Source of the DNA: Daldinia sp. FL1419
Taxonomy: Eukaryota; Ascomycota; Sordariomycetes; Xylariales; Hypoxylaceae
NCBI GenBank assembly: GCA_025201765.1
Contig: MU623340.1
Location: 558,001 to 622,000 of the forward strand
Length of the DNA stretch: 64,000 bases
Direction of reading: 5' to 3'
This document shows, piece by piece, positions 1 to 12,325 of this stretch (within the stretch, counting starts at the first letter, position 1; each line of letters opens with the position of its first letter). A model generated the notes under the pieces. It did not search any database. It was not told where the DNA came from and saw only the letters and a program-made list of their open reading frames with translations. The translations under genes and the position numbers were made by a program.

Positions 1-1614
1 GCGCCCTAGGAAGCGGTGCAGGTAGCTTCTGGAGCATTCCTTCTAATTCAGTCCCTAGTTCGTGCGCTTTCGCCGCAGCATCTTTGAAACCATACTTGCA
101 GAGAGCTGTTATCGCCTGTGAAACGGTTTCTAGGACTGTCGCATCATCGTCAAGACTCGGCTCTGGGTGGCCCGTCTTGTCGACACGGGCCTTTCCTTTC
201 TTGACGATTTCTAGGTAGGAATCAAAGGCATGGAAAGCCAAATCAAATTCAGCGACCGAAAGGTGAACAGTGAACAGATAACGCAGTATGGCCGTAGAAT
301 GGTATGTCTTGGTAGCAGCCCGGTAGAGAATGTCCAACACCCCCCGACTGAGGCCTTCCTTACCACCAGGTCCAAGGTCTTGTTCGTGCCAATCACGACC
401 ACCCAATATACTCCAGTTCTTCATCACAGCCGCAACGAATTCTTCTACCTCTTGCCTCTGGTCTTCGGCTCGTGGGAAGGAAGTTTCACTTAGAAGAAGA
501 CCTTCATAGGCTACTTCGACTTTCTTAAGCTCTGTCCGGAGCTGATTTCTAGCCGATGCTTCGTTGGTAACATCTACAGAACCCGTAGGGAACGGTAAAT
601 CCTGTTGCAAGATGCCCGAAATGGCGGCGTAATATTCGTTCCATACCCTTCTTCTAGGTACGGCTCCACGAAAACCATAACCGCCACCAAGAGCGGTACC
701 TTGGGCCTTATTCGTCTCCCAATATTTCGCCCAAGAACGAAACGGAGCTAGTGAGTTGGGATCTTCAAGATTCTTCTCGCCTCTTTCCAAGGCTTGAGCT
801 TGCAGCATACAAAACTCGGTCAAGAAGAGTTCAGACCAGAATCGTAATTGTTTTCGTCCTTTTTGTTCCGACCATACGTGTGATAAGGAGGTCAACGCTG
901 ATTCGAAGACGTCTAGTGCTGAAGCCCTCTCATCATTTCGCACGAGACAATTGGCCTTCAAATATGCAGCCTTGAGGGCACACACCCACGACCATTCGGA
1001 GATATTGTTCGGCTGATCGAGCTGAGCTAATCCGCTTTCGAGACTCTCTGGCAGTTTTAACGAGGCAGTACCATATTCTCCAACGGTCCAATAAAGCCAC
1101 CCAATACATACTTGAGCTTGGTATTTGTCTTCAAGGTAAGTTGCCTCGACATCGACCGCGCTAAGTAATCTAGGCACCAGTTGGGAGACATCTAGATCGG
1201 TAGGAGAGACGGCGGTACTGGGTCTCGACTCGGGTTTTTGTTTCTGGGAAGCTTTGATAATAGCATGCTCGGTTTCGGCGGTTGTCGTAAGGCCTGAGGA
1301 TATGTCATTATATTAGAGGAGCTCGAAAGGAAAGGAGGAATAAAGGTTTACTAGGAGTCGTACATAATCTATCGGTGGCATGCTTGCGGACCTTACGCAC
1401 CAACTCTGGTACCTTATCCCATTCTCCCTCGCACCTAGCCTCCTCCAATCGTGCTACGTAATGCGCTGCCTTGACCGATTTCTATAATACCTTGAATGAG
1501 TATAACTAAAATTACGGTTGGGAATAGGATAGGAAGGAATAGGAAGGAATGGGAGGGAATAGGAGGGAATAGGAGGGAATAGGGAAGGGGGCGGGGGATG
1601 GAACTAACACTCAT
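1..1614 (-). CDS. YPP1: Ypp1/TTC7-like PI4-kinase complex scaffold (partial, 3' end off window)
   Basis: Exons on the minus strand: 1614-1609 (only ATG AGT), 1481-1364, and 1293 running off the left edge, about 472 codons in the window. The start region reads MSKSVKAAHYVARLEEAR, then a CEGEWDKVPELVRKVRKHA stretch that I recognise from the fungal Ypp1 / filamentation protein Rhf1 family. The rest is helical, TPR-like sequence with few charged breaks. Family knowledge: Ypp1 (TTC7 in animals) joins the kinase Stt4 to the membrane anchor Efr3 and supports PI4P synthesis at the plasma membrane. The second intron (1363-1294) is placed at GTACGA because it yields CLTTTAETEHAI, matching the family; a GTAAAC donor a few bases further on would also keep frame. 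Intron 1 (1608-1482) carries a decamer repeat. The C-terminal TPR part is not visible. It is divergently paired with RIX1. Confidence 0.8.
1521..1586. repeat. Decamer minisatellite AGGA(A/G)GGAAT inside intron 1 of the Ypp1-like gene
   Basis: At least five consecutive 10-bp units of the form aggaaggaat / aggagggaat lie between 1531 and 1580, with degenerate flanks. On the transcript strand this is a pure pyrimidine-rich tract between the donor at 1608 and the acceptor at 1482, and it may act as an oversized polypyrimidine tract. Confidence 0.85.
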
Positions 1615-2577
1615 CCTGACGATTCGAGGTCTGAGCAAACACGGAATTGATCAATAGAGATCTCGCATATCATATCGGCCGGGTGTTGGTTTACTGTGTA
1701 TACTACCGGCGTTAGACGTCTGTAGATAGCTACCGAAAATACCTAGATCCTACGAAGCTAGGTAGTAGTAGATATCATAGGGCTCGGACTTTTGTTGGTC
1801 ACTTAGGCAGGTTCCAGGGGTTACGTATAGGTAGGTAGTTATTGAAGCATCCAAGTCCTGTGCTAAGTCCTGTGTTAAGGGTACTAATAGGAGGGAGGGT
1901 AGTATGTATGTAAATGGTCTTAACATGTAAATGAATAATAAATGTAATACGTCGTCGCAGCCAAGTAAATTAAACATTTCTTGGCATAGGTACCTCTTAA
2001 GGGGTAGTACCTAATAGGTTGGGTGCGGATCCGTATGTAGGACGGGGCGGGTCTCAGCAGGTACTTACCTAACCTACGGTGAAGTAGGTACATAATAAGT
2101 CCAGAACTTCGGACCTGATAACTTATCAGGACTTATAGATTAATATGGGGCCAATTACCTAGATCCGCTAAAAAGTTTATCGATAAGGAGAAAAGTTCAT
2201 GAAGCTTTCATATGAAGAAAAGGCCCAAAAGTTCAAAAGTTCAAAAGTTCCTACCTCATGTTATTACATGTAGAAAATTGTACCCGACACATATTTGACA
2301 GCCAATCGTTAGTTGGTAAAACTGCGACGTTATACTTATACTGTCTATCCAATAAGAGAGTTCACTTACACATAACCCCGTACGATAATCAATTATAGAT
2401 TCCATCGCTCATGAAGTTTTATGAATACGTGAAGTAAGTAATTGAGAGCTCCAGTCTGCCGAGCTCGTCGAAAATCGAAGTGGTGCAAATACGCATAGCT
2501 ATTTGTGTCTAATATACTCGGTATTGCCGAAACCATAAAGAGGCAGGAACTCAGCTTCAAGGGGCGCATCGCGAATC
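1615..2577. other. Divergent intergenic region between the Ypp1-like gene and RIX1
   Basis: 963 bp that must hold both promoters. It contains short direct repeats (an aagtcctgtg unit twice near 1853-1875; aaaagttc three times near 2228-2250) and several AGGT/ACCT tracts around 1985-2100. No open frame here looks coding. Confidence 0.6.
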
Positions 2578-4943
2578 ATGGCGTTTTCTGCGCTTCCTCC
2601 TGAGTTGCGTAGTCTCTGCCGGAGACTGACGGCAACCAAAGTCGAACAACTTCCAGCTCTACTACCTTCTTTACTCAGAGACTTGTTACGCTGCAAAGAG
2701 CCACTGTCGAGACCACAAGAGGGGAAAGCGCCTGATGGTTCTTCCGAATCTACGGTGTTGGTACATAAGTTAAAGACCCAGATATCCACGCTTCTCAATA
2801 GTAGGACCTCCCAGGGCCGCTTCGTTGGAGTGGCCTTAGTAAAAGCCGTGGTAGAAACTGGCGGCTGGGAATGCCTTCGAACATCTGAACCGTGGGTCCG
2901 GGGACTTTTATCTGTCCTTCAGGTAAGTTTCCACCTCACATAATACTAATAAAACCACTAACAAGTAAATAGAGGAAAGATCCCGCAGTCGTCAAGGATT
3001 TATGTGTTGTGACATTAGTCAAGATATACACTTTGATGCATGCTTACCCGACGTTGGTACGAGAGATTGTTACGCCTACCCTTCCTACATTCGGGACGGC
3101 CTGTCTCCAGATCATAAAGCCCCCCGCAACAAGCAAAGCTGCTAAAGCACCTAATAGTCTAGTTGAGACTATATTTGAGGGTTTCTCAGCTATAATACCG
3201 CTATACCCTACTACTCTACGTCAATTTGCGTCCAAGCTTAGGATTGAGACACGACCATATATCGCCCCAACCATTTCAGACAGTACGATAGTCCCAACCT
3301 CTTTACAGGCGAGTAGCAGACGTCTTGTGATCAGGCTACATATGACAGCTATAAAGGGTGGGGATTCAACTGAATGGACAAAAAATCTAGAAGGGCTCAT
3401 CGCTACGTTTCACTCTACAGCCGATCAAGTCTTTAGAGCAGTCCAGGAGAATTGGGAATCAGTATCGGGTCACCCATCAGGATCTGCACAGCAACGTGTA
3501 GACTTCGATAAAGATCCCCAGGGTGGCGGTGACGGTCCAGATCAATTACCCCCTTGGTCTGGCATATACGCGGGCAGCGAGAGGCTGCTTGGTCTACTGG
3601 ATTTTATCTGTGAATATCTGCGATGCTTTACGAAAACCGCAGTCACCATTCCGCTCAGCACGGTAGTTGATATTGTTACGAGAATAGCCTCGATCATACC
3701 ACCAATTCTGGGCAAAGAGAAGTCCGCGTCGGTTCAGATGAATCCAGCTATCGGCAGAGAGGAGAAGGACGAGTTATGGACTGTATTCCCAGATATCCAA
3801 CTTTCTGCAATGAAATTGCTATTTGCTATGACGCAGCGACTAGAAAGAAAATTTCTGCCGCTATCTCAGGCATCGCTTGAACAGCTGCTGCGAATGTTTG
3901 AATCTAGTTACCGTTTACCTGAAATCCGAACGATAGCCTTTCTTCTAACTAAGGAGATCCTTCAACTTTGTGGGCCAACGATGGAGAAACTTACTGTCGA
4001 AGGTTTAAGTCTTATCATCAAAACATGCTGTCGGGACCTTTTAGGATTCGGGGGCCATCTCAAACACCCCAAGCAACCAGCTTCTACTCAAAATGGCTCG
4101 AAATCCAAATCTATTAGCCAGAATGCCGACGCTTTCCTCGGAAACAACGCCGAGGACGAATCCATAACCGTCTCGCTAAGTCAGGAGCACGTCTCAGCAG
4201 CGACGGCACTCTTGACTACTTTTTTTAGCCATGTGCCTCAGCAGCTTCTTCCATCTTCGCTTCGAGCTCATATGCTTAAAACAGCTATCCTATGTCGAAT
4301 CAAGGATGCGCAGGTGGCAAGCGTACTACATCCGGCGCGAGATAAGAGCGGTAGGACACCCGCAGTCATATTACCTTACCTTATGCAGCAGTTCCCTCGT
4401 GACGAAAGTGTAGAAGTATTGCGCTTCAACTTTCGGCCTATGGCGACAGGGCCCAGGAATGACAATATGGATGTCGATGAGGCGCCGAATGAAGACGCTC
4501 CAGAGGACAAGTCTCCGATAAATGGCTTTTCATTCGATCGACCACTTGAAAATTTCGTTCCCGGTCCATCAGATTATATCCCTACCGAAATTGTCGAAAC
4601 TTCAACAAAAGCTCAGGACCTATTTCTCCCCAAAAAGCCCTTGGAGACAGTTATCATATCTGAAGAGGAACATACCACCGTCGTGCGACCACAATCTACA
4701 AACTCGCTTAAGCGGAAGAGTGAAGAGGCTGATATTGCCGTCTCAAAACGGGTCGAGATCGACACGACGAAAACAACGACTGTTGGCGCCCCAATGTCGG
4801 TAGCTGTTAATGCGCCGAGCCAGAGTCGCGTGGGGGCCGAAGAAGAAGACAGTAGCGATAACGAGAGCGTACACTTGAACATGGAGCTGGATGCGGACGA
4901 GGACGAAGATGACGATGACGACGACGGAGCAGAGGAACTTTAA
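2578..4943 (+). CDS. RIX1: Pre-rRNA-processing protein Rix1 (PELP1 homologue)
   Basis: Two exons, 2578-2922 and 2973-4943, give 771 residues. The 50-nt intron begins GTAAGT, holds a ctaac branch-type site and ends TAG; the join is phase 0. The N-terminal part (LRSLCRRLTATKVEQLPALL...) and the helical repeat body fit the RIX1 N-terminal domain. The C-terminus has a basic nuclear-localisation-like stretch (LKRKSEEADIAVSKR) and ends in an aspartate/glutamate run (DADEDEDDDDDDGAEEL), typical of the family. Known role: with Ipi1 and Ipi3, Rix1 docks on the nucleoplasmic pre-60S particle, recruits the AAA ATPase Rea1 and supports ITS2 processing. The start is the first ATG after the non-coding leader. 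Product assignment rests on recognition of the family pattern, not on a search. Confidence 0.85.
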
Positions 4944-6182
4944 AGCGCAGCGAATAGGAGACTAGCCCGATCGCTCGTCATCTGGAACGTCGCACTCGGT
5001 AACCTGGCGAGCGCGCCGCATGGCTCCGGGTAAAAAGATCCCCACATGGCCCTGTATACCACACATATCTCTGCAAGGGAGTCTGATGAAGATGTGATTA
5101 GTTGGCCTTGTTTAGATAGTAGATATTAATTTGCCTTATCGCGCAGACGCAAGGCACACCAGTCGCTTGGCCGCGGATAGAAGACTACGTAATCTTGTAA
5201 AACGAAGCTCACTTATTGTCCGTGGGGGGTTTGGCAAGGTTTACACACGCGAGCTAGTTCTATTTACGCCAGGTTCGTGAGATTGTTTGTATATATCGAG
5301 ATAGGCACTTCCTCTTGAGGTAATGTCGTTTTATATAAAATGTCTTGAGTTGTAGTTACTATGAGATTACTAGATTACGTAGGCGTCGATATTAGTTACC
5401 CTCCTGCCTTGGATAATTTACACTTTGGAGATACCCGGAAGCTATCTACTCTTATAGATTTTCTATTTTTGAAGCTCTATTCGTTAGACTCCGCGACGAA
5501 ACGGGAATAGGATTGCAAATAGATAGATACTGGAATAGACCGGTCACGGGTATACTGCAAACCGGGCGAGACGGTTTCGAAAGGCTTACGGCAAATACAG
5601 ATAGCCGCTAGAACGTCGAAACGGACTACGATAGGCGGTATACTCGGCGTATTTATATTAGCAGAAACCCAGAGTACAAGCACCAGTAGGAAGATTGCGA
5701 GATCTAAGCCGCGTAGGCAAAGCGTGTATGGTACGTCAGGAAGTGATTTATCATTTGGGGTATATAATCCGAAAGCTATACGATAAAAAAAAGGAAAATT
5801 GCAAGGAGAGAATAGATAGGCTTGTCGCTACCGTTGTCCAAGCGCGTCGAGACCGCTTGAAAAATTCAGAACAAACTAGATGACGAACCCTCTTCCTCTT
5901 TCTAGACAATGCAATGCAAGCATCCATCTACGATCCCGAATATGCAACGCAAGATGAGCCCCTGGCAGACGGATAGACAAACTGACAGATAGGCTGACGA
6001 TCCGGCTTCCACGCGACCCCTATACGAAAAACCGTTGTATGCACCAGCGCCGTGTATGTGACCTCGATGCACCATCATGCAGCTATCCGCCCCTCCTCTC
6101 CGGTGTGTACCTATGTATGTTATACCCAGTTCCCCAGGTAAGTAAACATAGTAGCAACCCAGCCCACGTGGCTATCTCTATT
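4944..6182. other. Intergenic region between convergent RIX1 and WW-domain genes
   Basis: 1.2 kb. A 62-codon open frame at 5695-5883 (non-ATG start) encodes a lysine/arginine-rich C-terminal stretch (KKKENCKERIDRLV) but has no recognisable domain. I treat it as chance or a very old remnant. Otherwise only the 3' flanks of the two convergent genes. Confidence 0.5.
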
Positions 6183-7031
6183 CTAGTCTCTCAGCCAGGC
6201 CCGCCGCTTTTCTTCCTTTCTCGCGCGGCGCTTCTCCTTGAACTGCTTAAGCTCGGCCTTTGTCGGCTTCTTACCCGCCCGTTCTGCCTTCAGACTCCGA
6301 CCGTCGTGCGAGTTGGCCGCCGCGTCGACGTCGAAGAAGGCGTTCATTTGCCGCCGAGACTTGGCCTCGTCGTTGTGGTTATCCGGGTTCTGGTCACCGC
6401 CTTGCCAGCGCCCGGTGAACCGGTTGAATGTCCCTATGGCTGCGTAGGCAGCCGAGGCGTTGACTAATGGGTCCTGCTCTGAGGTATTCTCCTCCCCTTG
6501 CCTAGCGTACCACGCGTTCGGATCGTAGTCACCGTGTATCGCCGGATTGTAACCTCCAGCTGGTGGTCGCTCATCTTTTGGTGGTTCGGGGACAGCTTGC
6601 GCCTGCGACGTTGAGTTCGCGGCCGCGCCTTTATTGGCTGCCCGGGGATTTTCCCACGTAGTCTCATTGGTGAATCGATTGTGAAAGAAATAAGCCTGAT
6701 TAGTCGCATCCCAATGGAAGTCCCATCCATCATCTTCGGTTGTAGGTGGCGGCTCGTCCGGCAAAGGAACAGTGCTGGTCTCGGCGATAGGTGAAGCCTC
6801 ACCAGATTCTAGCGATTGAGATCGCGACGTTGTGGTTGTCGATGATTCGGGTGCAGTGCTGCTTCGTCGGTCGTGCTCGCGCTCAGGAGATTCAGGTGCA
6901 TCAGGATCGCCGTGATTTGCGTCTTGAGACTTCGGTTGAGGGTCGGACAGGGGTTCCTGCGATGCGCCGGTATCCTTGGGCTGATCAGCAGCCACTTCGG
7001 ATGAACCAAGTGACGTAGGCGAAGCTGACAT
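6183..7031 (-). CDS. WW-domain protein
   Basis: Single exon of 282 residues beginning ATGTCAGCTTCGCC at 7031. Residues 1-100 are Ser/Thr/Pro/Glu-rich and look disordered. A WW domain lies at about 101-130, with the two signature tryptophans W103 and W126, the aromatic block YFFHN around 114-118 and the closing proline P128. After another acidic, disordered stretch the last 40 residues are a basic helix (KAELKQFKEKRRARKEEKRRAWLRD). WW domains bind proline-rich ligands; similar fungal proteins are usually annotated only by this domain, and the basic tail suggests a nuclear or RNA-related role, which is inference. It is convergent with RIX1. Confidence 0.85.
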   Translation of the reverse strand: MSASPTSLGSSEVAADQPKDTGASQEPLSDPQPKSQDANHGDPDAPESPEREHDRRSSTAPESSTTTTSRSQSLESGEASPIAETSTVPLPDEPPPTTEDDGWDFHWDATNQAYFFHNRFTNETTWENPRAANKGAAANSTSQAQAVPEPPKDERPPAGGYNPAIHGDYDPNAWYARQGEENTSEQDPLVNASAAYAAIGTFNRFTGRWQGGDQNPDNHNDEAKSRRQMNAFFDVDAAANSHDGRSLKAERAGKKPTKAELKQFKEKRRARKEEKRRAWLRD

Positions 7032-7250
7032 TGTTTTTGGCGTCCTTGAAAAAGATGAAGATATTCCTTCTTTAAAAACTATTCCCTTTTGATTCTATTA
7101 AAATGTTATTATAAGCGGTTAAACATACGACTTAGTCGATGAAGAGAAGTCGAAAAGGATACATTCTGACTAAGGAGTCACGGCGATTGCGGTTTTGCAA
7201 GGGGGGTTACCGTAATTGAGTCGATTCTGAGACGAGGCCAAGGTACAAGA

Positions 7251-7284
7251 TGGGACAAAATGGGACAAAATGGGACAAAATGGG
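7251..7284. repeat. Minisatellite, 10-bp unit TGGGACAAAA, 3.4 copies
   Basis: Three perfect copies of tgggacaaaa followed by tggg, upstream of the WW-domain gene. Confidence 0.95.
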
Positions 7285-8250
7285 TGATAGCGAGTTGATT
7301 CCGATGCATCGTTGAAGCTCCTTTGAATGCGAGCCTTCTGGAATTCTCTTATCGGTTATCGGCAAGGGAAAATCTTCGGATGAACGGTACATAATACGAT
7401 ACATCTGATACATGAACCCATGCTCACCTATGGGCCATCTGTGGGTACCTTCTCAAGGATCCCTTCATTATCGAATGTACCTGACCCGACCCACAACGAG
7501 GAAGGTACTTCTTACATAACAAGGCCAAAGAGAAGATCGAAGAGATACATGAGAATAGGTACTTGAGCTTAATCCTAGTTCTCACGTGCATCCACCTACT
7601 ATGTACCCGGCCAGCGATCTCTTTTTAGTGTAGATCTTTTATCTATCCCTAGCATTCAAAAATTTAATTCTTGATAACTTCAAAACTCAAACTAATAACT
7701 AATAACTACGTCGAAGCAAACATCTAAAGACACTTTTACCTGGGTAAGCATATCAATATATACCTATGCTACTATTTAATTGAGCCATCCCACTCGCTAT
7801 CATTGGCAAAGAGTCAAGAGGAAAAAAAAAACCACGATAGTCATAAACTAAGCACCTAATCTTTTCAGCTCGCTTTCAATTTACTGCATAAATCTGTACA
7901 CGGCAGAAACCAATGTGGCTTAACGACACACATAACAGGACCGGCTAATCAACCCATGTATGCTGTACAACACACACGTACGTCCCTCACATAAAGAATA
8001 GGGCCTCCCGCTCCACATCGACGGCTCCAGGCCCTTGACTCTTACGAACGAGGGCATCGCCCCCTCCAGTGAATAGCCTGTTCTTTTCTGTTCGTTGAGC
8101 TCCTTGAGCCTTAAGACGAATCTTCAATGATCCCTTGTCCTTCACTCCGGGTTGGTCAGATATGATGCCAAGACTAGATCTCAATAAGGTGCTACGCCTC
8201 AAATGCCCCGAGGGACCTCGGAATAGGACCTTGGAATATCGTGGGTAGTT

Positions 8251-8290
8251 GGGAAAGCTGGAAAAGCTGGGAAAGCTGGGAAAGCTGGGT
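8251..8290. repeat. Minisatellite, 9-bp unit GGGAAAGCT, 4.4 copies
   Basis: Four copies of gggaaagct (the second has one substitution, ggaaaagct), then gggt. The unit length is a multiple of three, so all frames stay open across it and produce spurious ORFs on both strands. Confidence 0.95.
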
Positions 8291-9462
8291 AACTCACCGC
8301 AATGCAACTGCCACCCTATAATACCACCCAAACACCAGGTAGACTTGTCTCGTCGTACGCGGATCCACGACCAGCGCAGCGATTGCGCGTTTCTTTGCTT
8401 TTTAAGTTTACGGCCGTTTCTTAACCGTAGCCTTAAACATTTACATTTTCAATGCGAGGCTATTTCTGTTGTTTTATCGAAAATCATACATCATACTATA
8501 CAGTCAAAGCTGACTTTTATTGGAGTTTAAGACAGCTTAATACGTATATACCTCCCACTTACCTCCTACCTACCTACTTACTTAGTATGTACCTAGGTTA
8601 GATTAGTAGGTATAAGCCGTTGAACATTTTAGCTTATTAGTCTCTCATAATACCCCAGGTTAGGTACCAAATGCGTAGGTATAGGTACGGGTATATTTCC
8701 GATCACTTTTCAGCTAGCGGCCCGTTATTTCTTACGTCGTTATATCGTGGCTTGACTTTGACTTTGAAATAGCAAGAAAAAAAAACTTAGGTATTCAACA
8801 ACATTCTCTCCAACACCACCCGCAGCGTTACATTCGCACCTTTTATCCAACGGGGGGATCCAACCGATATTATCCAGTATCCAGGCATACATAGCCTAGA
8901 ATCAACTTAGCTACGAATGTCGACGTTTCAAGTGTTGCATTGATAGCGTATGTCGCTGATCCAGCATTCCTTTTTCCCCAATTCGGTATTGCAACCCTGG
9001 GTCCATTCTCGCACCATCAATCAAGGCACCGTTTTGACGGGTTCGTCTTCCGCGCCCAGACGTTACCATAGCCTCATATTCGGTCCTGGAAGCAAATTCG
9101 AAAAAAAAAAAAAAAAACCTTGGATGATCTCATCCCTGTGTCCGTGTCTCGGTGTGTGTACTTTCGGGTGGTGGTCGACCTGATTATTATTTCTATCATA
9201 TATCCCCTTCTCCTTCAATCCAACATCTCTCGCTTCTCTGGTCGACAGCGAATCGGCTCTATGATGCTTTTTCCCTCCGACATACGACATTTTAACTACA
9301 CGTGATCCTCAAGGTCCTCAGTCCCGAGTCCAAGTCAACTTTTCTACTGTCGCCACAGGCCCACGCGAACTTAGACGTCGTCGTGCCGAGCAGGTCGGAT
9401 AGGCTTAGGTACGGTTCGGTATTGGTGGGCATAGGATTGAGCATAGGATTGAGGGCATACTT

Positions 9463-10741
9463 ATGGCTTACTCGAGGCTCTTCCGACCGCTCGTGGTCGT
9501 CTCCAGCTTAGCCTCGTTATCCCTTGCCGCTTTCCAAGAAGTAAGCAATGACCGATGTAATTGCTTTCTCACCAACGGGACTGCGGATTACTTTACAACT
9601 CATAAGTTTTTTGACTACCGGGACAAAACCGAGTATGCTTCGGTGCCGGCTCTCATCGACGACCCTGATGACAGCAGTGAATCCGGCCCGAGTAGCGATT
9701 ATTTCACTACTGACGAGTGGACTAAAAATTGGATTGAACAAAACTGGAATAATGCAGCCTCGTTATCCAGCAACGCAAGCGATGCGACAATTCTAATGGT
9801 CAATTCGCCCAACAATATCTATATTGAGAAGAATAACGACGATAATGCCGACTCGAATACATACCTAACAATGAGGACGGCGCGTTTAGAGGACTTTCAG
9901 ACAACGGCCGAATTTGAGTCCGCAGTTCGAGATTATCACTTTCTATCGGCCAGAATGTATGCGAGGACGATCGGCGCGCCGGGTGCGATAACCGCAATAT
10001 TTACTTACAGAGATAATGCCAACAATACCGATCTCACCAAGGTTCAAGAATCGGACTTGGAGATCAGGACGATTGACCCCCCGGATCATGTCCAATACAC
10101 GAACCAGCCCTCATATACCTCCCTAGGCCTCGACGTTCAGGAAGCCACCCGAAACGTTACGATCCCGCAGAAGAGGGACTGGACAAACTGGGCAGTGTAC
10201 CGAATGGATTGGAGTCCTGGTACTACGACTTGGTTCATTAACGGTGACGAAGTCGCCTCGATCTCCTTCCAAACACCCCGCGATCCCAGTCTTCTTATCC
10301 TCAACTCGTGGTCAGAGTACGTATCTCAAAATTCATTTCCCCTTTATCCTCTCTTTAGACACAATCACGTCTACCTCACCAAAACTAAATCTACCAACTC
10401 TATAATTCTTATAAGCTAGTATTTGAATTTTGCTTTCATTGCTTTTAAGTAATCTACTAACGCTACATAGCGGTGGATCATGGTCAGGAAATATGAGCGT
10501 AGGGAAGGAAGCCTACCTTCAGATCCAATGGATCGAACTCATCTACAATACGACCGACTCGTCGAAATCTAAGAGAGACGACCAGTCCTGCGTGAATATT
10601 TGCAGCATCGATGAGACGCAAAAGATAGGGACCCCGGTACTAATACAGGGCGGTGCTTCAAGCATTCTAGGAAACATGAGAAATTTTGTCGGCCTCGTCT
10701 CTTGGGTTTCTGTACTATCTATGGTCACGGCTTTCTGGTAG
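9463..10741 (+). CDS. Secreted GH16-family glycanase, probably wall-anchored
   Basis: Exons 9463-10316 and 10471-10741 join in frame to 374 residues. The 154-nt intron starts GTACGT and ends ACATAG. An N-terminal signal peptide is visible (residues 1 to about 22, LVVVSSLASLSLAAF). The GH16 catalytic motif ExDxE is present as E196-S-D-L-E200, followed by the strand typical of the jelly-roll fold; the splice join restores a WSDGGSWSG segment, a good check on the model. In GH16 enzymes the first Glu is the nucleophile and the last the acid/base in hydrolysis or transglycosylation of beta-glucans. The C-terminus ends in a hydrophobic stretch (FVGLVSWVSVLSMVTAFW) with no charged tail after small residues, consistent with a GPI-anchor signal. 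The exact substrate cannot be read from the sequence. Confidence 0.85.
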
Positions 10742-12213
10742 ATTGGATCTGGAATAGGGGGTTGAAAAAGCATTGGAATTCGTTGTCTTGATTGTATAGT
10801 GTAGATATCATTCACCCTTAAAATGTAGAATAATAATAACTTGGATTACACATCAGAATATACGGCGAACGAATGTTTACAAGCTCCCCATTTAAAAAAA
10901 TCCGATTCGTAAGTTAAAGGTGCTCATTTACTAATGTCTTCTATTCGTAGGATACGATAATATTCAGGCCTGATATTTGGTACACCCTTGTTTACATCTG
11001 ACGCTGCTTTACACTACCCCTGCGTCAAGAAATGTGTTTTGCGCAAAGGCAAATAAATCTCCACGACCGCGCGGTTCGGAACGGTACCGACATATGTCGA
11101 AATTCAACCTCGTTCCTACTTAAGATTTAAGACGCCAGAAGGTTCTGTTCGGTGGTTGTAAGAAAGAGCCTATTGCTCGGACCTCGTCATTGAGTTTCCC
11201 TACCCCTAGTTCGCCAGCAACCCTTGGAAAATCGGCAGTTTACTACACTAACCTATAACCACTCGGACCCTTTGGTGCGTAAGCGGTTACGTCCGTATCT
11301 CAGATACGAATCTGGTTGAGGAGATCGCGGTTGGGCTGTGATGATGATGTCAAACGTAATGACTAGGGCGGCTGATCATGTAGGTGGACGGGAAAAGTCA
11401 TACGTTAACGACTAATAGTTTTATGTAAGGGCGTGTGTTGTGTTGTACCACGTCTACAATATGCATACAGCGTTGACGCGATGCTCCTCTGCCACCCCTG
11501 CACCGAATCCAATCCGGGGTCCATAACCGGGAGGTGAGTCTGGGGGACGTATGGTTGAACCCACGGGATATTCTCAAGGCAGGAAACCTACACTCGTCAA
11601 CCCGGCTACATATACGTAACGCAAATATTGTAAACAGCAGTAGTAGCCGAGTCTAGACAATCCATTAATTAGGAGCGATGCATTGGCGACGTATCATTTG
11701 GTGGTGTATGTGTGCTTCTGAACCCGGGAAATCCACCCCGCAAAACGTGGCCTATAACAAGATCCAGACAGGGACACTATGCGATGGACAAGAAAGAAAT
11801 CCTAGTCCATTTTGTTTTGTGCCTTATACTTCGTATCTCACGAGATTCGACCTATCTCCCTGTTCTTCCGAGAGTTAATAGCAACGGTTATAATAAATAC
11901 TATGAAATAACAACACACCAGCACCTGCTAAACTCCCCAAACCCGTAGTCAGGTTGAACACGACCGCATAAAACATGAAGTAACAGGTAAATGATCAATG
12001 CGACAGTCGCGAATATATGTCACGATCTGCATACCTGACCCGCCGCTTGCAAGGTTGGTGCGTCCCGCGGGAACGCCGAAGCCTCAGATCTGCCTCCGAG
12101 GATTGCCTATTCCGGAAATCGCGATGCTTCGTTCGAAGGGGCCCCCTTCACCGTGACATCCGGGTAAAACGCGAATAGCAAGGTGTCGGTCCCCCTCATG
12201 GATTAGACAGCGA
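10742..12213. other. Intergenic region upstream of the CE5 esterase
   Basis: About 1.5 kb. Short open frames at 11678-11948 overlap in different frames and show no domain. I see no transposon ends or RNA gene. Confidence 0.5.
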
Positions 12214-12221
12214 TATATAAA
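12214..12221 (+). promoter_or_regulatory. TATA-like box of the CE5 esterase
   Basis: TATATAAA at 105 bp upstream of the ATG at 12326, followed by a pyrimidine-rich stretch, as expected for an inducible fungal secreted-enzyme gene. Positional inference only. Confidence 0.5.
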
Positions 12222-12325
12222 CCTACTATTATACTTCGCCTTCTCTGGCTTTTGTTTACTTATGCTCTTTCTTGGAATCCCCGTTTCGTCGTAGTAGTAG
12301 TAGGAACCATCCAAGGAAGAACAAG

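Larger units (their letters stand above)
7032..9462. other. Intergenic region with two short minisatellites
   Basis: 2.4 kb holding the promoter of the WW gene and the upstream region of the GH16 gene. It contains the minisatellites at 7251-7284 and 8251-8290, AGGT/ACCT-rich sequence at about 8555-8690 and an A16-class run near 9102. Open frames here (for example 7987-8331 minus) are built from the repeats and show no domain. Confidence 0.55.

Noticed and set aside
5451..5883. Possible transposon remnant with a basic coding frame
   Set aside because: No terminal repeats, target duplication or recognisable transposase/RT motif; stops in all frames upstream.
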